From the NCBI GenBank assembly GCA_029258795.1, contig JAPDKB010000008.1, forward strand, positions 80,043 through 144,042: 64,000 nucleotides of DNA, in the 5' to 3' direction. The translations under genes were made by a program, and so were the position numbers. The notes under the pieces were generated by a model, which saw only the letters and a list, made by a program, of their open reading frames with translations, searched no databases and was not told the DNA's origin. Positions 8,874 through 17,576 of this stretch are shown piece by piece. Within the stretch, counting starts at the first letter, position 1. Every line of letters starts with the position of its first letter. This DNA is from an archaeon (GTDB lineage: Archaea > EX4484-52 > WAPT01).

Positions 8874-11531
8874 ATGGCTTCTGCGGAGCAGGGTGAAGCT
8901 TCAGCCGGAAGAATCGTCTGGATGGATAAGCCCTACAGCAGGGAGGAGATAGAGAGCATACTAGACCCGCTGGTTAGAGAGTGGTTCTTCTCCCGCTTTA
9001 AAGATTTTTCTCCACCCCAGCGCTTCGCCATCATGGAGATACACAGGCAGAACAACGTGCTCGTTTCAAGCCCAACTGGAAGCGGGAAGACGCTTGCTGC
9101 CTTCCTTGCAATCATAAACGAGCTTGTGATCCTTGCAAGGAACAACATGCTTGAAGATAAGATTTACTGCATCTACATCTCTCCTTTGAGGGCTTTGAGC
9201 AACGACATAGAAAGAAATCTGCAAGTACCCCTTGCTGAGATCTACGAGCTCGCGAAGAAAAAAGGAATAAAATTGCAAAGGATACGCGTGGCAAAGCGCA
9301 CCGGAGACACCACCGCAAGTCAAAAATCCAGCCAGCTGAAGAAGCCGCCACACATACTCATCACCACACCCGAAAGCTTCACCATAGCTCTGTCTTCCCC
9401 AAAATTCTCGCAGCTGATGGCTCAGGCAAGGTATGTTGTGGTGGATGAAATACACAGCATAGCCGAAAATAAGCGCGGCTCCCTGCTGTCTCTGGCTTTG
9501 GAAAGGCTCGAAGCCAAAGCTCAGAACAGCTTTGTCAGAATTGGTCTTTCAGCCACGATCCACCCGCTGGAAGAGGTGGCTAAATTCCTCGTTGGATTTG
9601 AGGAAGAGGGGTTGCCAAGGCACTGTAAAATTGTGGATGTCTCGTTTGAAAAAAGGATCGATGTTGAGGTGCTTTCTCCAGTGGAGGATCTGATCTACAC
9701 ACCAACAGAAGTTATGCATGAAAAGCTTTACCAGCTGCTGGACAAGCTGATAGAAAAGCACACCACCACCCTCATCTTCACCAATACGAGATCGGGCACG
9801 GAAAGGGTTGTGCACCATCTCAAAACCAAGTTCAAGGATAAGTACGCTGAGCTTGTTGAAGCGCACCACGGTTCTCTCTCAAGAGAGATAAGGTTGGACG
9901 TGGAGAGAAAGCTGAAGGAGGGCAAGCTGAAGTGCGTGGTGTCATCCACTTCCCTTGAGCTTGGAATAGACATAGGTTATATCGATCTTGTGGTGCTCAT
10001 AGGCAGCCCGAAGTCGGTAACGAGAGCTATCCAGCGCATAGGGAGAAGTGGTCATAGGCTGGAGGATGTGGCCAAAGGCAAGATAGTCGTGCTTGACAGG
10101 GATGATCTTGTTGAATGTGTGGTGATGGCGAAGAACATAAGGGAGAGGAAACTCGACAAGATTCACATACCCACAAACACGCTCGATGTGTTATGTCAGC
10201 ATCTGGTCGGCATGAGCATAGAGAGGGGGTGGAAAGTTGAGGAAGCTTTCAGCATGATAAAAAGGAGCTATACCTTTCACAATCTCAGCTGGGAAGATTA
10301 CATGGCGGTGCTGCGCTATCTGAATGGAGAGTACGTGCAGCTGGAAGAGAGAAACGTGTACGCGAAGCTCTGGTTTGATGAGGAGACGATGGAGTTTGGA
10401 AGGCGTGGCAAGATGATAAGACCCATCTACTATTTAAACGTGGGGACGATACCTGAGGAGAGCTACGCCAAGATCTATTCAGCTGACAAGAAGTCCTTCA
10501 TCGGGATGGTGGAGGAGGAGTTTATGGAGAAGCTGACAAAAGGAGATAGGTTTGTTCTTGGTGGTAAGGTTTACGAGTTTCTTTATTCGAGGGGGAATAA
10601 GGGCTATGTCAAGCTGGTGGAGGATGCCAAGCCAACCGTGCCGTCATGGTTTTCCGAGCAGCTCCCTCTGACATATGAACTCGCTCAGGACATCGGCCGC
10701 TTCAGGTTCGAGATGAGGAGCCTGCTGGAGAGCGGGGCCGATAAACCTTACATAATAAGACATTTGATGGAGAAGTACAAGGTGAATAGAGTCACAGCTG
10801 AAGCCATCTACAACTACTTCAGGGAGCAGTATGACTATCTCTTCGTGCCAACGCATGCTGAGGTGCTTGTTGAGAACTACATGGATGAGCTGGGCAGGCA
10901 GAACATAATATTCCACACTCTTGTGGGAAGGAGAGCTAATGAAGCTTTGAGCAGAGCTTATGCTTATGCTCTTTCCCGCTACAAAAGGTGCAACGTCAGG
11001 ATAATGCTCAATGATAACGGCTTTGCATTGATTCTGCCGAGGGATGTACGGGTTGACCCTCATCTCGTGGTTGAGCTTGTAACATCTGACAATCTGGAAG
11101 AAATGCTCAGACATGCGCTCGAAGGCACGGAAATTCTGAAGCGCAGATTCAGGCATGTGGCGACGAGAAGCTTCCTGATACTCAGGCGTTACGGAAAGCG
11201 TGAGAAAAGTGTGGCAAGGCAGCAGGTGAATGCCGAGATGCTTCTCAAGCTTATAAAGCGCATCGATCCGAACTTCCCTCTTCTCAAGGAGACGTACCGC
11301 GAGATAATGGAGGATGCCATGGACATAAAGAATGCGAAGCTCTTCCTGAAGGACATCGAGGCGGGAAGAAAGAGGTTCGTGATAAAGGACAGCGTAGAGC
11401 TCCCATCTCCGTTTGCGCTGAATCTCGTGGTGCTCGGATCAACGGATGCCGTGCTCATGGAGGACAGGAGGGAGCTGATAAAGCTCTTCCATCACCAGCT
11501 CATGAAACGGCTTGGAGGTGAGGTGTCTTGA
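8874..11531 (+). CDS. lhr: Lhr-family DEXH-box helicase
   Basis: An 885-residue superfamily 2 helicase of the Lhr-core type, which unwinds DNA or RNA-DNA hybrids and is linked to repair. Motifs in order: Walker A SSPTGSGKT (about 64-72), DEIH box, SAT, TNTRSGTERV (motif IV), GIDIGYIDLVV and QRIGRSGHR (motif VI), followed by the winged-helix and Lhr core region. The frame opens at TTG 8868, but ATG 8874 lies about 25 nt after the ccttttaaaa element. The TTG of the next gene overlaps its stop codon, so the two are translationally coupled. Confidence 0.95.
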   Translation: MASAEQGEASAGRIVWMDKPYSREEIESILDPLVREWFFSRFKDFSPPQRFAIMEIHRQNNVLVSSPTGSGKTLAAFLAIINELVILARNNMLEDKIYCIYISPLRALSNDIERNLQVPLAEIYELAKKKGIKLQRIRVAKRTGDTTASQKSSQLKKPPHILITTPESFTIALSSPKFSQLMAQARYVVVDEIHSIAENKRGSLLSLALERLEAKAQNSFVRIGLSATIHPLEEVAKFLVGFEEEGLPRHCKIVDVSFEKRIDVEVLSPVEDLIYTPTEVMHEKLYQLLDKLIEKHTTTLIFTNTRSGTERVVHHLKTKFKDKYAELVEAHHGSLSREIRLDVERKLKEGKLKCVVSSTSLELGIDIGYIDLVVLIGSPKSVTRAIQRIGRSGHRLEDVAKGKIVVLDRDDLVECVVMAKNIRERKLDKIHIPTNTLDVLCQHLVGMSIERGWKVEEAFSMIKRSYTFHNLSWEDYMAVLRYLNGEYVQLEERNVYAKLWFDEETMEFGRRGKMIRPIYYLNVGTIPEESYAKIYSADKKSFIGMVEEEFMEKLTKGDRFVLGGKVYEFLYSRGNKGYVKLVEDAKPTVPSWFSEQLPLTYELAQDIGRFRFEMRSLLESGADKPYIIRHLMEKYKVNRVTAEAIYNYFREQYDYLFVPTHAEVLVENYMDELGRQNIIFHTLVGRRANEALSRAYAYALSRYKRCNVRIMLNDNGFALILPRDVRVDPHLVVELVTSDNLEEMLRHALEGTEILKRRFRHVATRSFLILRRYGKREKSVARQQVNAEMLLKLIKRIDPNFPLLKETYREIMEDAMDIKNAKLFLKDIEAGRKRFVIKDSVELPSPFALNLVVLGSTDAVLMEDRRELIKLFHHQLMKRLGGEVS

Positions 11532-11860
11532 AGGGAATTGATTTTTTCAGGCTGAATGAGGAGGGATTGAAGAGAAGAAAGGAGAAGGAAATGGAAGAAG
11601 AGAAGATGATTTACGATGCTCTCCGCAAGTATGTGAAAGATGGAGAGGGGCTTGTGCTTCTCTATACTATCGGGCCGGGGGCTGAGAGGGAAGAGTACAG
11701 GGTCGTGATGGACAGATTCAACGTCAAGGAGGTTAGGAAGGCTCTGGAGTACATGGGAGGTAAGCTTGAAATCTCCGTGCCATCCGAAGGCTTGTGCCTC
11801 GTGCTGAAAAAGGATGATACCCTCCAAGAATTTTACGTGGAAGTGAAAAATGATGAGTGA
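11528..11860 (+). CDS. Small protein between Lhr and phosphoesterase, unknown
   Basis: A 110-residue protein starting with TTG inside the Lhr stop codon (cTTGA) and ending 11 bases into the next gene. It is charged and helical at the N-terminus (Lys/Glu-rich), followed by a strand region (GLVLLYTIGPGAEREEYRVVMDRF). No family is recognised. The tight overlaps on both sides show that it is co-translated with the helicase and the phosphoesterase and suggest a shared function, perhaps as an accessory subunit. Confidence 0.7.
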   Translation: MKGIDFFRLNEEGLKRRKEKEMEEEKMIYDALRKYVKDGEGLVLLYTIGPGAEREEYRVVMDRFNVKEVRKALEYMGGKLEISVPSEGLCLVLKKDDTLQEFYVEVKNDE

Positions 11861-12620
11861 TGATATTATACCAAAGGAAGTTTTGGTGGACAGCAAGATT
11901 AAGTTATTGCCGGAAGGGGGAGCGGTCATTGACGACAAAATTCTTGTTATAGCGGATCTCCACCTTGGTTTTGAAGGTGTGATGGCCACAAGCGGGCTAT
12001 TCATGCCGCGCATCATGCTTGAGGACGTAAAAGCTCTGCTTTCCCGAATTGTGGATAAGCACAAAAAACTTGAGGAGCTCGTTGTTGCTGGAGACATGAA
12101 GCATGAATTTGCGGAGATGCACGGGTTTGAGTGGAAGGATGTGCATGCCTTCATGGAGTTCGCGCTTGAAAAATTCAAAAGGGTCGTGGTGGTGAGGGGA
12201 AATCATGACAACTATCTCAAAGTTGCACTCAAGAGGTATGAGAGAGTGGTGTTTGAGGAAGCTGCCTATGTTAAAGATGATTTTGTGGTGGTGCATGGCG
12301 ATAAGGATAATGTTGCGGCTTTTTCCAGACCCTTCCTGATAATGGGGCACGAGCATCCAGCCATCGTTGTGAAGGATGATGTTGGTGCCGTTGTGAGAAC
12401 AAGATGTTTCATGGTTGGCAAGTATGGGAGGACTAGGATTGTTGTGCTTCCGGCATTCTCTCCGATTTTTATGGGTACCGACATCCTTTCAATGCCGGAC
12501 AGCGAGCTCCTCTCGCCGATTCTAAGAAGGATTGGCATAGAGGATTTCAAGCTTTACGCCTGCCTTGAAGATGAGGTTCTCGAATTTCCCACCATAGCTG
12601 AGATAAGAGCTCACATGTGA
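11850..12620 (+). CDS. Metallophosphoesterase, PdeM-like
   Basis: A 256-residue calcineurin-like phosphoesterase. Metal-binding motifs are all visible: ADLHLGFEG, VVAGDMKHEF, VVRGNHDNY and MGHEHPAI. Archaeal relatives (MJ0037 type) and the bacterial PdeM protein share this size and are often encoded next to an Lhr-type helicase, PdeM in ligase-associated DNA-damage clusters. Here it directly follows the helicase and its small partner with an 11-base overlap. Substrate, probably a nucleic acid or nucleotide phosphodiester, is inferred. Confidence 0.88.
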   Translation: MMSDDIIPKEVLVDSKIKLLPEGGAVIDDKILVIADLHLGFEGVMATSGLFMPRIMLEDVKALLSRIVDKHKKLEELVVAGDMKHEFAEMHGFEWKDVHAFMEFALEKFKRVVVVRGNHDNYLKVALKRYERVVFEEAAYVKDDFVVVHGDKDNVAAFSRPFLIMGHEHPAIVVKDDVGAVVRTRCFMVGKYGRTRIVVLPAFSPIFMGTDILSMPDSELLSPILRRIGIEDFKLYACLEDEVLEFPTIAEIRAHM

Positions 12621-12626
12621 TGCGCG

Positions 12627-13796
12627 ATGGATGCTGAAAAGCTGAAAAAAAGGGTGGTGGATGCTTACCACTTGGGCAGATTTGCCGGGTGGGAAGGGAA
12701 TAAAAACCTTGCTGTATATCGTTGGTTTCCTTACAAGGAAGCGTTTTCAAAGCAGCTGATGGATGAGATTCTCAGCGCTCATTCCACCAAAAATGTGGAA
12801 AGAGTCCTCGACCCTTTCTGTGGGACAGGCACAACAATACTTGCGTGTCTTGAGCGCGGGATAAGCGCTGTTGGGGTTGAGGCAAGCAGGATGATGGTTG
12901 CAGTTGCGAAAACAAAAACCACACGCTATAACGCTTTCGAGCTCAGGAACAAGCTTGCGCTTTTGGTGAAAGAAGCTAAAAAGATGGATGTGGATGAGGA
13001 GGAAGTAAGAGAAGCTCTCAACAACCCTCTGCTCGCAAGAGCATTCTCTCCAAGAAAAATGAAGGAGTTGCTCGCCCTCAAGAAAGCAATAAACAACGTT
13101 TGTGAAGATGGAAATGAAGCCCGGTTTTTTAGGCTTGCGCTTGCAACCGCTGCTTATGAAGCATCCGCACTCCTCAGAGATGGAGCGGTTTTCAAGCAAA
13201 GGAAACGGGTTAAACCCGCGCTCCTTGAAGAATTTGAAAGGCAGGCAAGCAGGATGATTCAAGATGTTGCAAGTTTCTGGCAAAAACATGCAAAAACTCA
13301 TGCAGAGACAGGCGTTGTTCATGGAGATGCGAGAAACCTTCCTTTTCATAATGAAAGCTTTGACCTTCTCATTACCTCTCCACCCTATCTTAAAAAAGAG
13401 GAGTACGTGAAGGTGTACGGAATAGAGAGGTTCTGCATGCTCAACGAAACCATGGAAAATGCGAGCAGGTTTCTCGGCACATCCTACAGGAAGGGCGGTA
13501 AGGAGGGGGATGAAAGTGTTGAAGAAATGGTCGAATCTTATTTTAATGATCTGGGGAAGTTTCTGGTTGAGGCATTCAGGTGTTTAAGGGGGGGTGGAAG
13601 CGCGTACATCATTATTGGGGATGCGTGCATAGATGGAAAAGCATACGACTGCTGCTTTAGAACGGCTGAGATAGCAAGCAAAACCGGGTTTGAAGTGAAG
13701 CGAATATACATGTTAAATGAGAGGTGGTGTGTGAGGCAGCGCGTCTTCAAAACATCCAAAGTTTATGAGGCTGCTGTATGGATTAGAAAGCCGTAA
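12627..13796 (+). CDS. Amino-methyltransferase (DNA N4/N6 type)
   Basis: A 389-residue SAM-dependent methyltransferase. The SAM-binding motif DPFCGTGTT is near residue 66 and the catalytic TSPPY near residue 252, with about 180 residues between; SPPY is typical of N4-cytosine enzymes. No restriction endonuclease gene is adjacent. It starts 6 nt after the phosphoesterase stop, so it belongs to the Lhr operon. It could instead modify RNA, since related archaeal enzymes make tRNA m2G; the spacing and the SPPY form favour a DNA or nucleic-acid amino-methyltransferase. Confidence 0.8.
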   Translation: MDAEKLKKRVVDAYHLGRFAGWEGNKNLAVYRWFPYKEAFSKQLMDEILSAHSTKNVERVLDPFCGTGTTILACLERGISAVGVEASRMMVAVAKTKTTRYNAFELRNKLALLVKEAKKMDVDEEEVREALNNPLLARAFSPRKMKELLALKKAINNVCEDGNEARFFRLALATAAYEASALLRDGAVFKQRKRVKPALLEEFERQASRMIQDVASFWQKHAKTHAETGVVHGDARNLPFHNESFDLLITSPPYLKKEEYVKVYGIERFCMLNETMENASRFLGTSYRKGGKEGDESVEEMVESYFNDLGKFLVEAFRCLRGGGSAYIIIGDACIDGKAYDCCFRTAEIASKTGFEVKRIYMLNERWCVRQRVFKTSKVYEAAVWIRKP

Positions 13797-13856
13797 ACAG
13801 CAAGTTTTTACCTGAAAGAGGTAAAAATTAAAATTTTTTGAACAATCAGAACAACC

Positions 13857-14639
13857 ATGATAAAATTTATTCACCTTCCTGAATTCGGGATGGTTCGCTT
13901 TACATCTAAAGATGAAAGCCGCGACTACAAATTCACTCCCGAAACAACGCCACGGCTTGAATTGGGGTTGCCCTATTCTTACCTCTCCTCGCTTCCTGAT
14001 GTGAAGCTGGGCGACGAGTATTATGTAAAATGTGTGGATAGTGGTTTTCGGATTCATTCCATCTACAAAAATGTTGTGAGAAAGGAGAGTGACGATTATA
14101 GGGAGGTGGGATTTGAAGAGCGCGGCAAGGTGGAAATAGGAGGTCATGAATTGTTTTTTAGGAGGAGGATGTCTCGGGTGGAGAAGGAAGAGGAGGTTGT
14201 TGAGGACGGAGTTCCTGCTTCAAAGATGGTTGGAGGTTTTGAGAGTATAATGAGGATTGGTAAAGCGAGGGAGCTGGTGGAATGTGATTACGAGAGCGAG
14301 AATGGGCTTTACCGCTTTTACACCAGAGTTAGAGGGATGGAGGCTAATGGTCCTGCAAAGGATGCAACCTACTGGCACATGTTTCCCTCCAGGAGATGGG
14401 TGCCCGAGCTCAACCTTTCAGAATACGATGTTGAGTTCTGCGGGTTTGTGAGAGAGCTCTCCCATCCCTCCTCCAAAATCAGGACAAAGGAATGGTGGAT
14501 ATTTCAGATGGGAGAGAATGCTGAAAAGCTACGCGCTCTTCAAGTGGTGTCAAACTTCGAAAGGGATTACGGGGAAGTGGAGACAGTGTACAGAAGCATG
14601 AAGGATAGGTTAGCAGAAACAATGGCACAGCTGGTTTGA
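13857..14639 (+). CDS. Hypothetical protein
   Basis: A 260-residue soluble protein of mixed strands and helices with no signal or membrane segment and no family that I recognise. It has many aromatic and charged residues (for example TYWHMFPSRRWVPEL and TKEWWIFQMG). An AT-rich stretch (aaaattaaaattttttg) about 25 nt before the ATG may be the promoter. It is followed closely by the zinc-finger gene, whose own TATA box lies in the intergenic gap. Confidence 0.65.
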   Translation: MIKFIHLPEFGMVRFTSKDESRDYKFTPETTPRLELGLPYSYLSSLPDVKLGDEYYVKCVDSGFRIHSIYKNVVRKESDDYREVGFEERGKVEIGGHELFFRRRMSRVEKEEEVVEDGVPASKMVGGFESIMRIGKARELVECDYESENGLYRFYTRVRGMEANGPAKDATYWHMFPSRRWVPELNLSEYDVEFCGFVRELSHPSSKIRTKEWWIFQMGENAEKLRALQVVSNFERDYGEVETVYRSMKDRLAETMAQLV

Positions 14640-14694
14640 TTTGGGAGTGATATCAGAAAAATTTATATGTAAGTTCTCAACCTTAATTACCTTT

Positions 14695-14850
14695 ATGGCG
14701 AAATGTCCTATCTGCGGGGAAAAGATAAGTCTTTCCGGTCACAGACACGTTCTTTGTAAGCATCACAAATGGTTTGTGCATCTGGAATGCTGCAAGAAAA
14801 AGTGTAGCATGCATGGCGAGCCATGCGAGCATGCTTTCAAAATCTACTGA
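14695..14850 (+). CDS. Mini zinc-finger protein (51 aa)
   Basis: A 51-residue protein made almost entirely of metal-binding residues: MAKCPICGEK, then Cys-x-His-His, a His-x3-Cys-Cys pair, CSMHGEPCEH. The pattern suggests two zinc sites in a RING or treble-clef-like fold; it is not a rubredoxin. A longer frame starts at 14641, but a TATA box (aatttatatg) about 26-30 nt before ATG 14695 supports a leaderless start here. It converges with the superoxide reductase gene with a 7-base overlap. Function unknown. Confidence 0.7.
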   Translation: MAKCPICGEKISLSGHRHVLCKHHKWFVHLECCKKKCSMHGEPCEHAFKIY

Positions 14851-15206
14851 ACGCTTATTCTTTTGCTCATCCACGTGCCGTGAAGATTGCACCTCGCTTT
14901 TGCAAAGATTGTTGAGCTGGGCGTTGCGTGCACAAGAACTTCCACAGAAGGATGGGCAAGAGATGCCGTGAAATCAACTCTTACTGCAGGAGTGTCATCC
15001 ACACAAAGCTCAATCCACTGTATAAAATGTGAGGGTTCATTGGGATGTTTGAGGTATTTTCCCACCTCAACCCTCACTCTGGCAAGCTGCTTTTCCTCAT
15101 CAAAACTCAGCACATCAACATCAACATGATGTTTCTTCTCGGCATCGCTCATCTCAACCGGATCCCAGCTTCTGGGTCTGTTCACACCGTATAGCAAGGC
15201 ATTCAT
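14844..15206 (-). CDS. sor: Superoxide reductase (neelaredoxin type)
   Basis: A 120-residue protein that should reduce superoxide to peroxide at a mononuclear iron. Ligand motifs match the family: His in KKHHV, two His in KYLKHPNEPSHF, and Cys and His in CNLHGTW. The Lys next to the first His in well-studied enzymes appears to be replaced by His, which is worth noting. Start is ATG 15206, behind a very good ribosome site (GGAGGTG, 6 nt spacing); the frame itself runs upstream to 15317. The promoter is shared with the divergent primase gene. Confidence 0.88.
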   Translation of the reverse strand: MNALLYGVNRPRSWDPVEMSDAEKKHHVDVDVLSFDEEKQLARVRVEVGKYLKHPNEPSHFIQWIELCVDDTPAVRVDFTASLAHPSVEVLVHATPSSTIFAKARCNLHGTWMSKRISVQ

Positions 15207-15239
15207 ACCCACCACCTCCGATATGAATGGTGAGCAGGA

Positions 15240-15256
15240 ATTTTTAAAATAAAAAT
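15240..15256. promoter_or_regulatory. Shared divergent promoter, superoxide reductase and primase
   Basis: A run of A and T (attttttaaaataaaa-like) that reads as a TATA element on both strands. It is about 25-30 nt before the primase ATG on the plus strand and about 35-45 nt before the superoxide reductase ATG on the minus strand, the latter leaving room for its ribosome site. Confidence 0.55.
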
Positions 15257-15278
15257 CTAAGCCACCAAGCTGAAAAAC

Positions 15279-16640
15279 ATGGACCTCCCTAAGGTTGAAA
15301 AGCCAACTCCTGTTCAAATTAGGAACTACTATTCCCAGCCAGAACTCATGGAGTTCATGTTTGAAGTTGCAAAGCAGAGGGAGTTCGTGCCCGTGTATGA
15401 CGGAAAATATGGCAAGAGGCCTGACATGCTGAACATGCCCGGAGATCTTAAAACCATGATTCTAAGTGGCGCTACATCCTTCCACATGTCTGTGGAGAGG
15501 TGGCACAACCCTCTTAACCTCAGCAACGAGATGAGGCCGGATGAGATTGAGAAGCTGCGTGCCGGCTGGGACCTGATTCTTGATATTGACTGCAATGAGG
15601 GCTACATTTATGCGAGAGAAGCTGCGTTGATTCTTGTTAAGGCGTTGAAAGCGCACGGAATAAAGAATGTTTTCGTTAAGTTCTCGGGCAGCAGGGGTTT
15701 TCATGTTGCCGTGCCGTTCGAGTCCCTTCCAAAAGAGGTGGAGGGCAAGCCCATCCAGTCGTTTTATCCGGAACTGCTGCAAGGAATAGCAGCTTATCTC
15801 AAACACCTGATAAAGGAAAAGCTTGGCCAGGAGCTTTTGCGCAAGTATCCGGAGCTTTACGAAAAGATTGCTGTTGATGATGAGAGGGTTGATCCTTACA
15901 AAATCATGGAGATAGAGGAAAACTGGTCGGTCAGGCATCTGTTCAGGGCTCCTTACTCCTTAAACGAGAAGACGTGGTTGGTTAGCACCCCCCTAAGAGT
16001 TGAGGAAATTCCATCGTTTAAAGCCGAGATGGCAGCAATTGAAAGAGTTAAGGTTGGAAGCGCGGGATTTCTGACGAGATGGGAGGAGGGTGAAGCGGAA
16101 AACCTTATATTTGAGGTGCTGGATTTCATGAGCAGGAGGGTGGATGAAAAAAGATTGAGTGTTTCCTCCGAGGTTGAGAGAGGTGCTGGCTTCAGAGAGG
16201 TGAGGAGTGACGCTTACCTTAAAAACAGAGTTGATGAAAGGTTTTTCCCTCCATGCATAAAGAAAGGGCTTGAAGGGCTTGAGGATGGTAGAAAGAGGTT
16301 TCTGTTCGTGCTGATTAACTTTCTAAAATTGATGAGGTGGAAGCCAGAGGAGATAAAGAGTTTGGTGTGGGAGTGGAACAAAAGGAACAAGGAGCCGCTC
16401 CGCGATTCATATGTCAGGGGTCAGCTAAAATATGCTTTCAAGAAGCAGATGGCTTACATCCCTCCGAACTGCGATAACAAGGATTATTATCCAGACATAA
16501 AAATTTGCGAGAAGGACTCATTGTGTGAGAAGATAAGAAATCCCTTATCCTATACTCTCACCAGATACACGCTCTACCTCAAGAAGTCGGGAAAAAAGAG
16601 AGGGAGGAAAATCGGAACTAGAACAGGTAAAAGAAAATGA
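15279..16640 (+). CDS. Single-chain DNA primase (PriS fused to PriL iron-sulfur domain)
   Basis: A 453-residue protein for RNA/DNA primer synthesis. The first part has the PriS catalytic features: DLILDIDC (acidic metal ligands), SGSRGFHVAVPFE and RAPYSLNEKTWLVSTP. From about residue 325 the sequence changes to the PriL C-terminal type, with four cysteines in PPCIKKGLEG, IPPNCDNKDYY, KICEKD and LCEKIRNPLSY, as for the [4Fe-4S] cluster of PriL. Most archaea have separate PriS and PriL; a fused one is known in Nanoarchaeum and other DPANN archaea. The tail is Lys/Arg-rich and overlaps the convergent prepilin peptidase gene by 23 bases. Confidence 0.88.
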   Translation: MDLPKVEKPTPVQIRNYYSQPELMEFMFEVAKQREFVPVYDGKYGKRPDMLNMPGDLKTMILSGATSFHMSVERWHNPLNLSNEMRPDEIEKLRAGWDLILDIDCNEGYIYAREAALILVKALKAHGIKNVFVKFSGSRGFHVAVPFESLPKEVEGKPIQSFYPELLQGIAAYLKHLIKEKLGQELLRKYPELYEKIAVDDERVDPYKIMEIEENWSVRHLFRAPYSLNEKTWLVSTPLRVEEIPSFKAEMAAIERVKVGSAGFLTRWEEGEAENLIFEVLDFMSRRVDEKRLSVSSEVERGAGFREVRSDAYLKNRVDERFFPPCIKKGLEGLEDGRKRFLFVLINFLKLMRWKPEEIKSLVWEWNKRNKEPLRDSYVRGQLKYAFKKQMAYIPPNCDNKDYYPDIKICEKDSLCEKIRNPLSYTLTRYTLYLKKSGKKRGRKIGTRTGKRK

Positions 16641-17556
16641 ACCCGTATTTTGCCGTTACCAGCAATGATAAAAAGAAGGTTGGAGCGTAGCGCACACCTT
16701 CCTTTATCTTGATTTTACCCTTTCGCTCCGTCTTCAGCTTTCCGGATTTCCATGCTTTCTTTATGAAGTCCACATCCTGTTTTGTCAGACCCACGAAAAG
16801 CTTTGAGCTGAACCTTTTCGTTGGAGTTTTGACATCTTCAGCGAGCACATCCCCCTCCTTCAACTTTTGGATGCTTATGTATCTCATAAAAACGTTTCTA
16901 TCAGCATGTCTGGCGAAGTTAAGCAGGATGAAGAGCAGGAACATGATCGCGGTGTATTTAGCTCCCACTAAAACCATCTCCATTGCGATGCTCTCGTTGA
17001 GTGGAGAGAGGTAAAGATACGCTGTGCAGCCCATCACCAGAGGTATGGAAGCCACCACACCTTTAATCCGCATCCCTTCAAAGCTGGCTTTCAGCAGCTC
17101 ACTTTTCTTCTCAGCATATAAAAGCGCGTAAATCAGGGTAAAGAGGATAGCATATATTGCTCCTACCACAAAACAGTTTATGAGAAATGCGACGGGGTAG
17201 AAAAGTAAGTGATTGACAGCCATCAAATTCGGGTGGAAGAAGCTCAGCGGTTTTGGTACTGCAAATCCTATCGATGCTAAAATCAATACGTCAGCTTCAC
17301 CCCACTGTCCTGTGGAGAAAAGCGCGTATCCCAGCACGAGGAAAATTGTGGCTGTGGCAAAAGCTATGAATATGTCATCCCACTGGGAGAAAACCACACC
17401 CCTGCCAAGATAAATCAGAAGTGCTCCCACAAAACCCCCAAGCGGAACAAAATCTGGGATTTCGGTGGTTTTGATATCATATATTGCTCCTGCAAGGGAT
17501 GTTAGACATGCTATCAGGAAAAGCGTGTGGTCTGAGAGGATGAGCGAGACATCCAT
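16618..17556 (-). CDS. Type IV prepilin peptidase (A24 family)
   Basis: A 312-residue membrane aspartic peptidase that cleaves class III signal peptides of archaella or pili. Catalytic Asp residues are in YDIKTTEIPDF and in WGEADVLIL (the GxxD-type motif). Several membrane helices are visible, with an insertion and an extended cytoplasmic part (residues about 220-290) rich in Lys, similar to longer euryarchaeal forms. It is last in the V4R-HIT-HAD-peptidase gene string on the minus strand. No pilin gene is obvious nearby. Confidence 0.85.
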   Translation of the reverse strand: MDVSLILSDHTLFLIACLTSLAGAIYDIKTTEIPDFVPLGGFVGALLIYLGRGVVFSQWDDIFIAFATATIFLVLGYALFSTGQWGEADVLILASIGFAVPKPLSFFHPNLMAVNHLLFYPVAFLINCFVVGAIYAILFTLIYALLYAEKKSELLKASFEGMRIKGVVASIPLVMGCTAYLYLSPLNESIAMEMVLVGAKYTAIMFLLFILLNFARHADRNVFMRYISIQKLKEGDVLAEDVKTPTKRFSSKLFVGLTKQDVDFIKKAWKSGKLKTERKGKIKIKEGVRYAPTFFLSLLVTAKYGFIFFYLF

Positions 17557-17576
17557 GCAAATACACCGGATTTAGT

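Noticed and set aside
11492-12178. 228-codon minus-strand frame over the Lhr operon
   Set aside because: Antisense to three overlapping, clearly real genes; no motif or promoter.
12627-13796. Methyltransferase as part of a restriction-modification system
   Set aside because: No restriction enzyme or specificity gene is nearby; it is tied by spacing to the Lhr/esterase operon.
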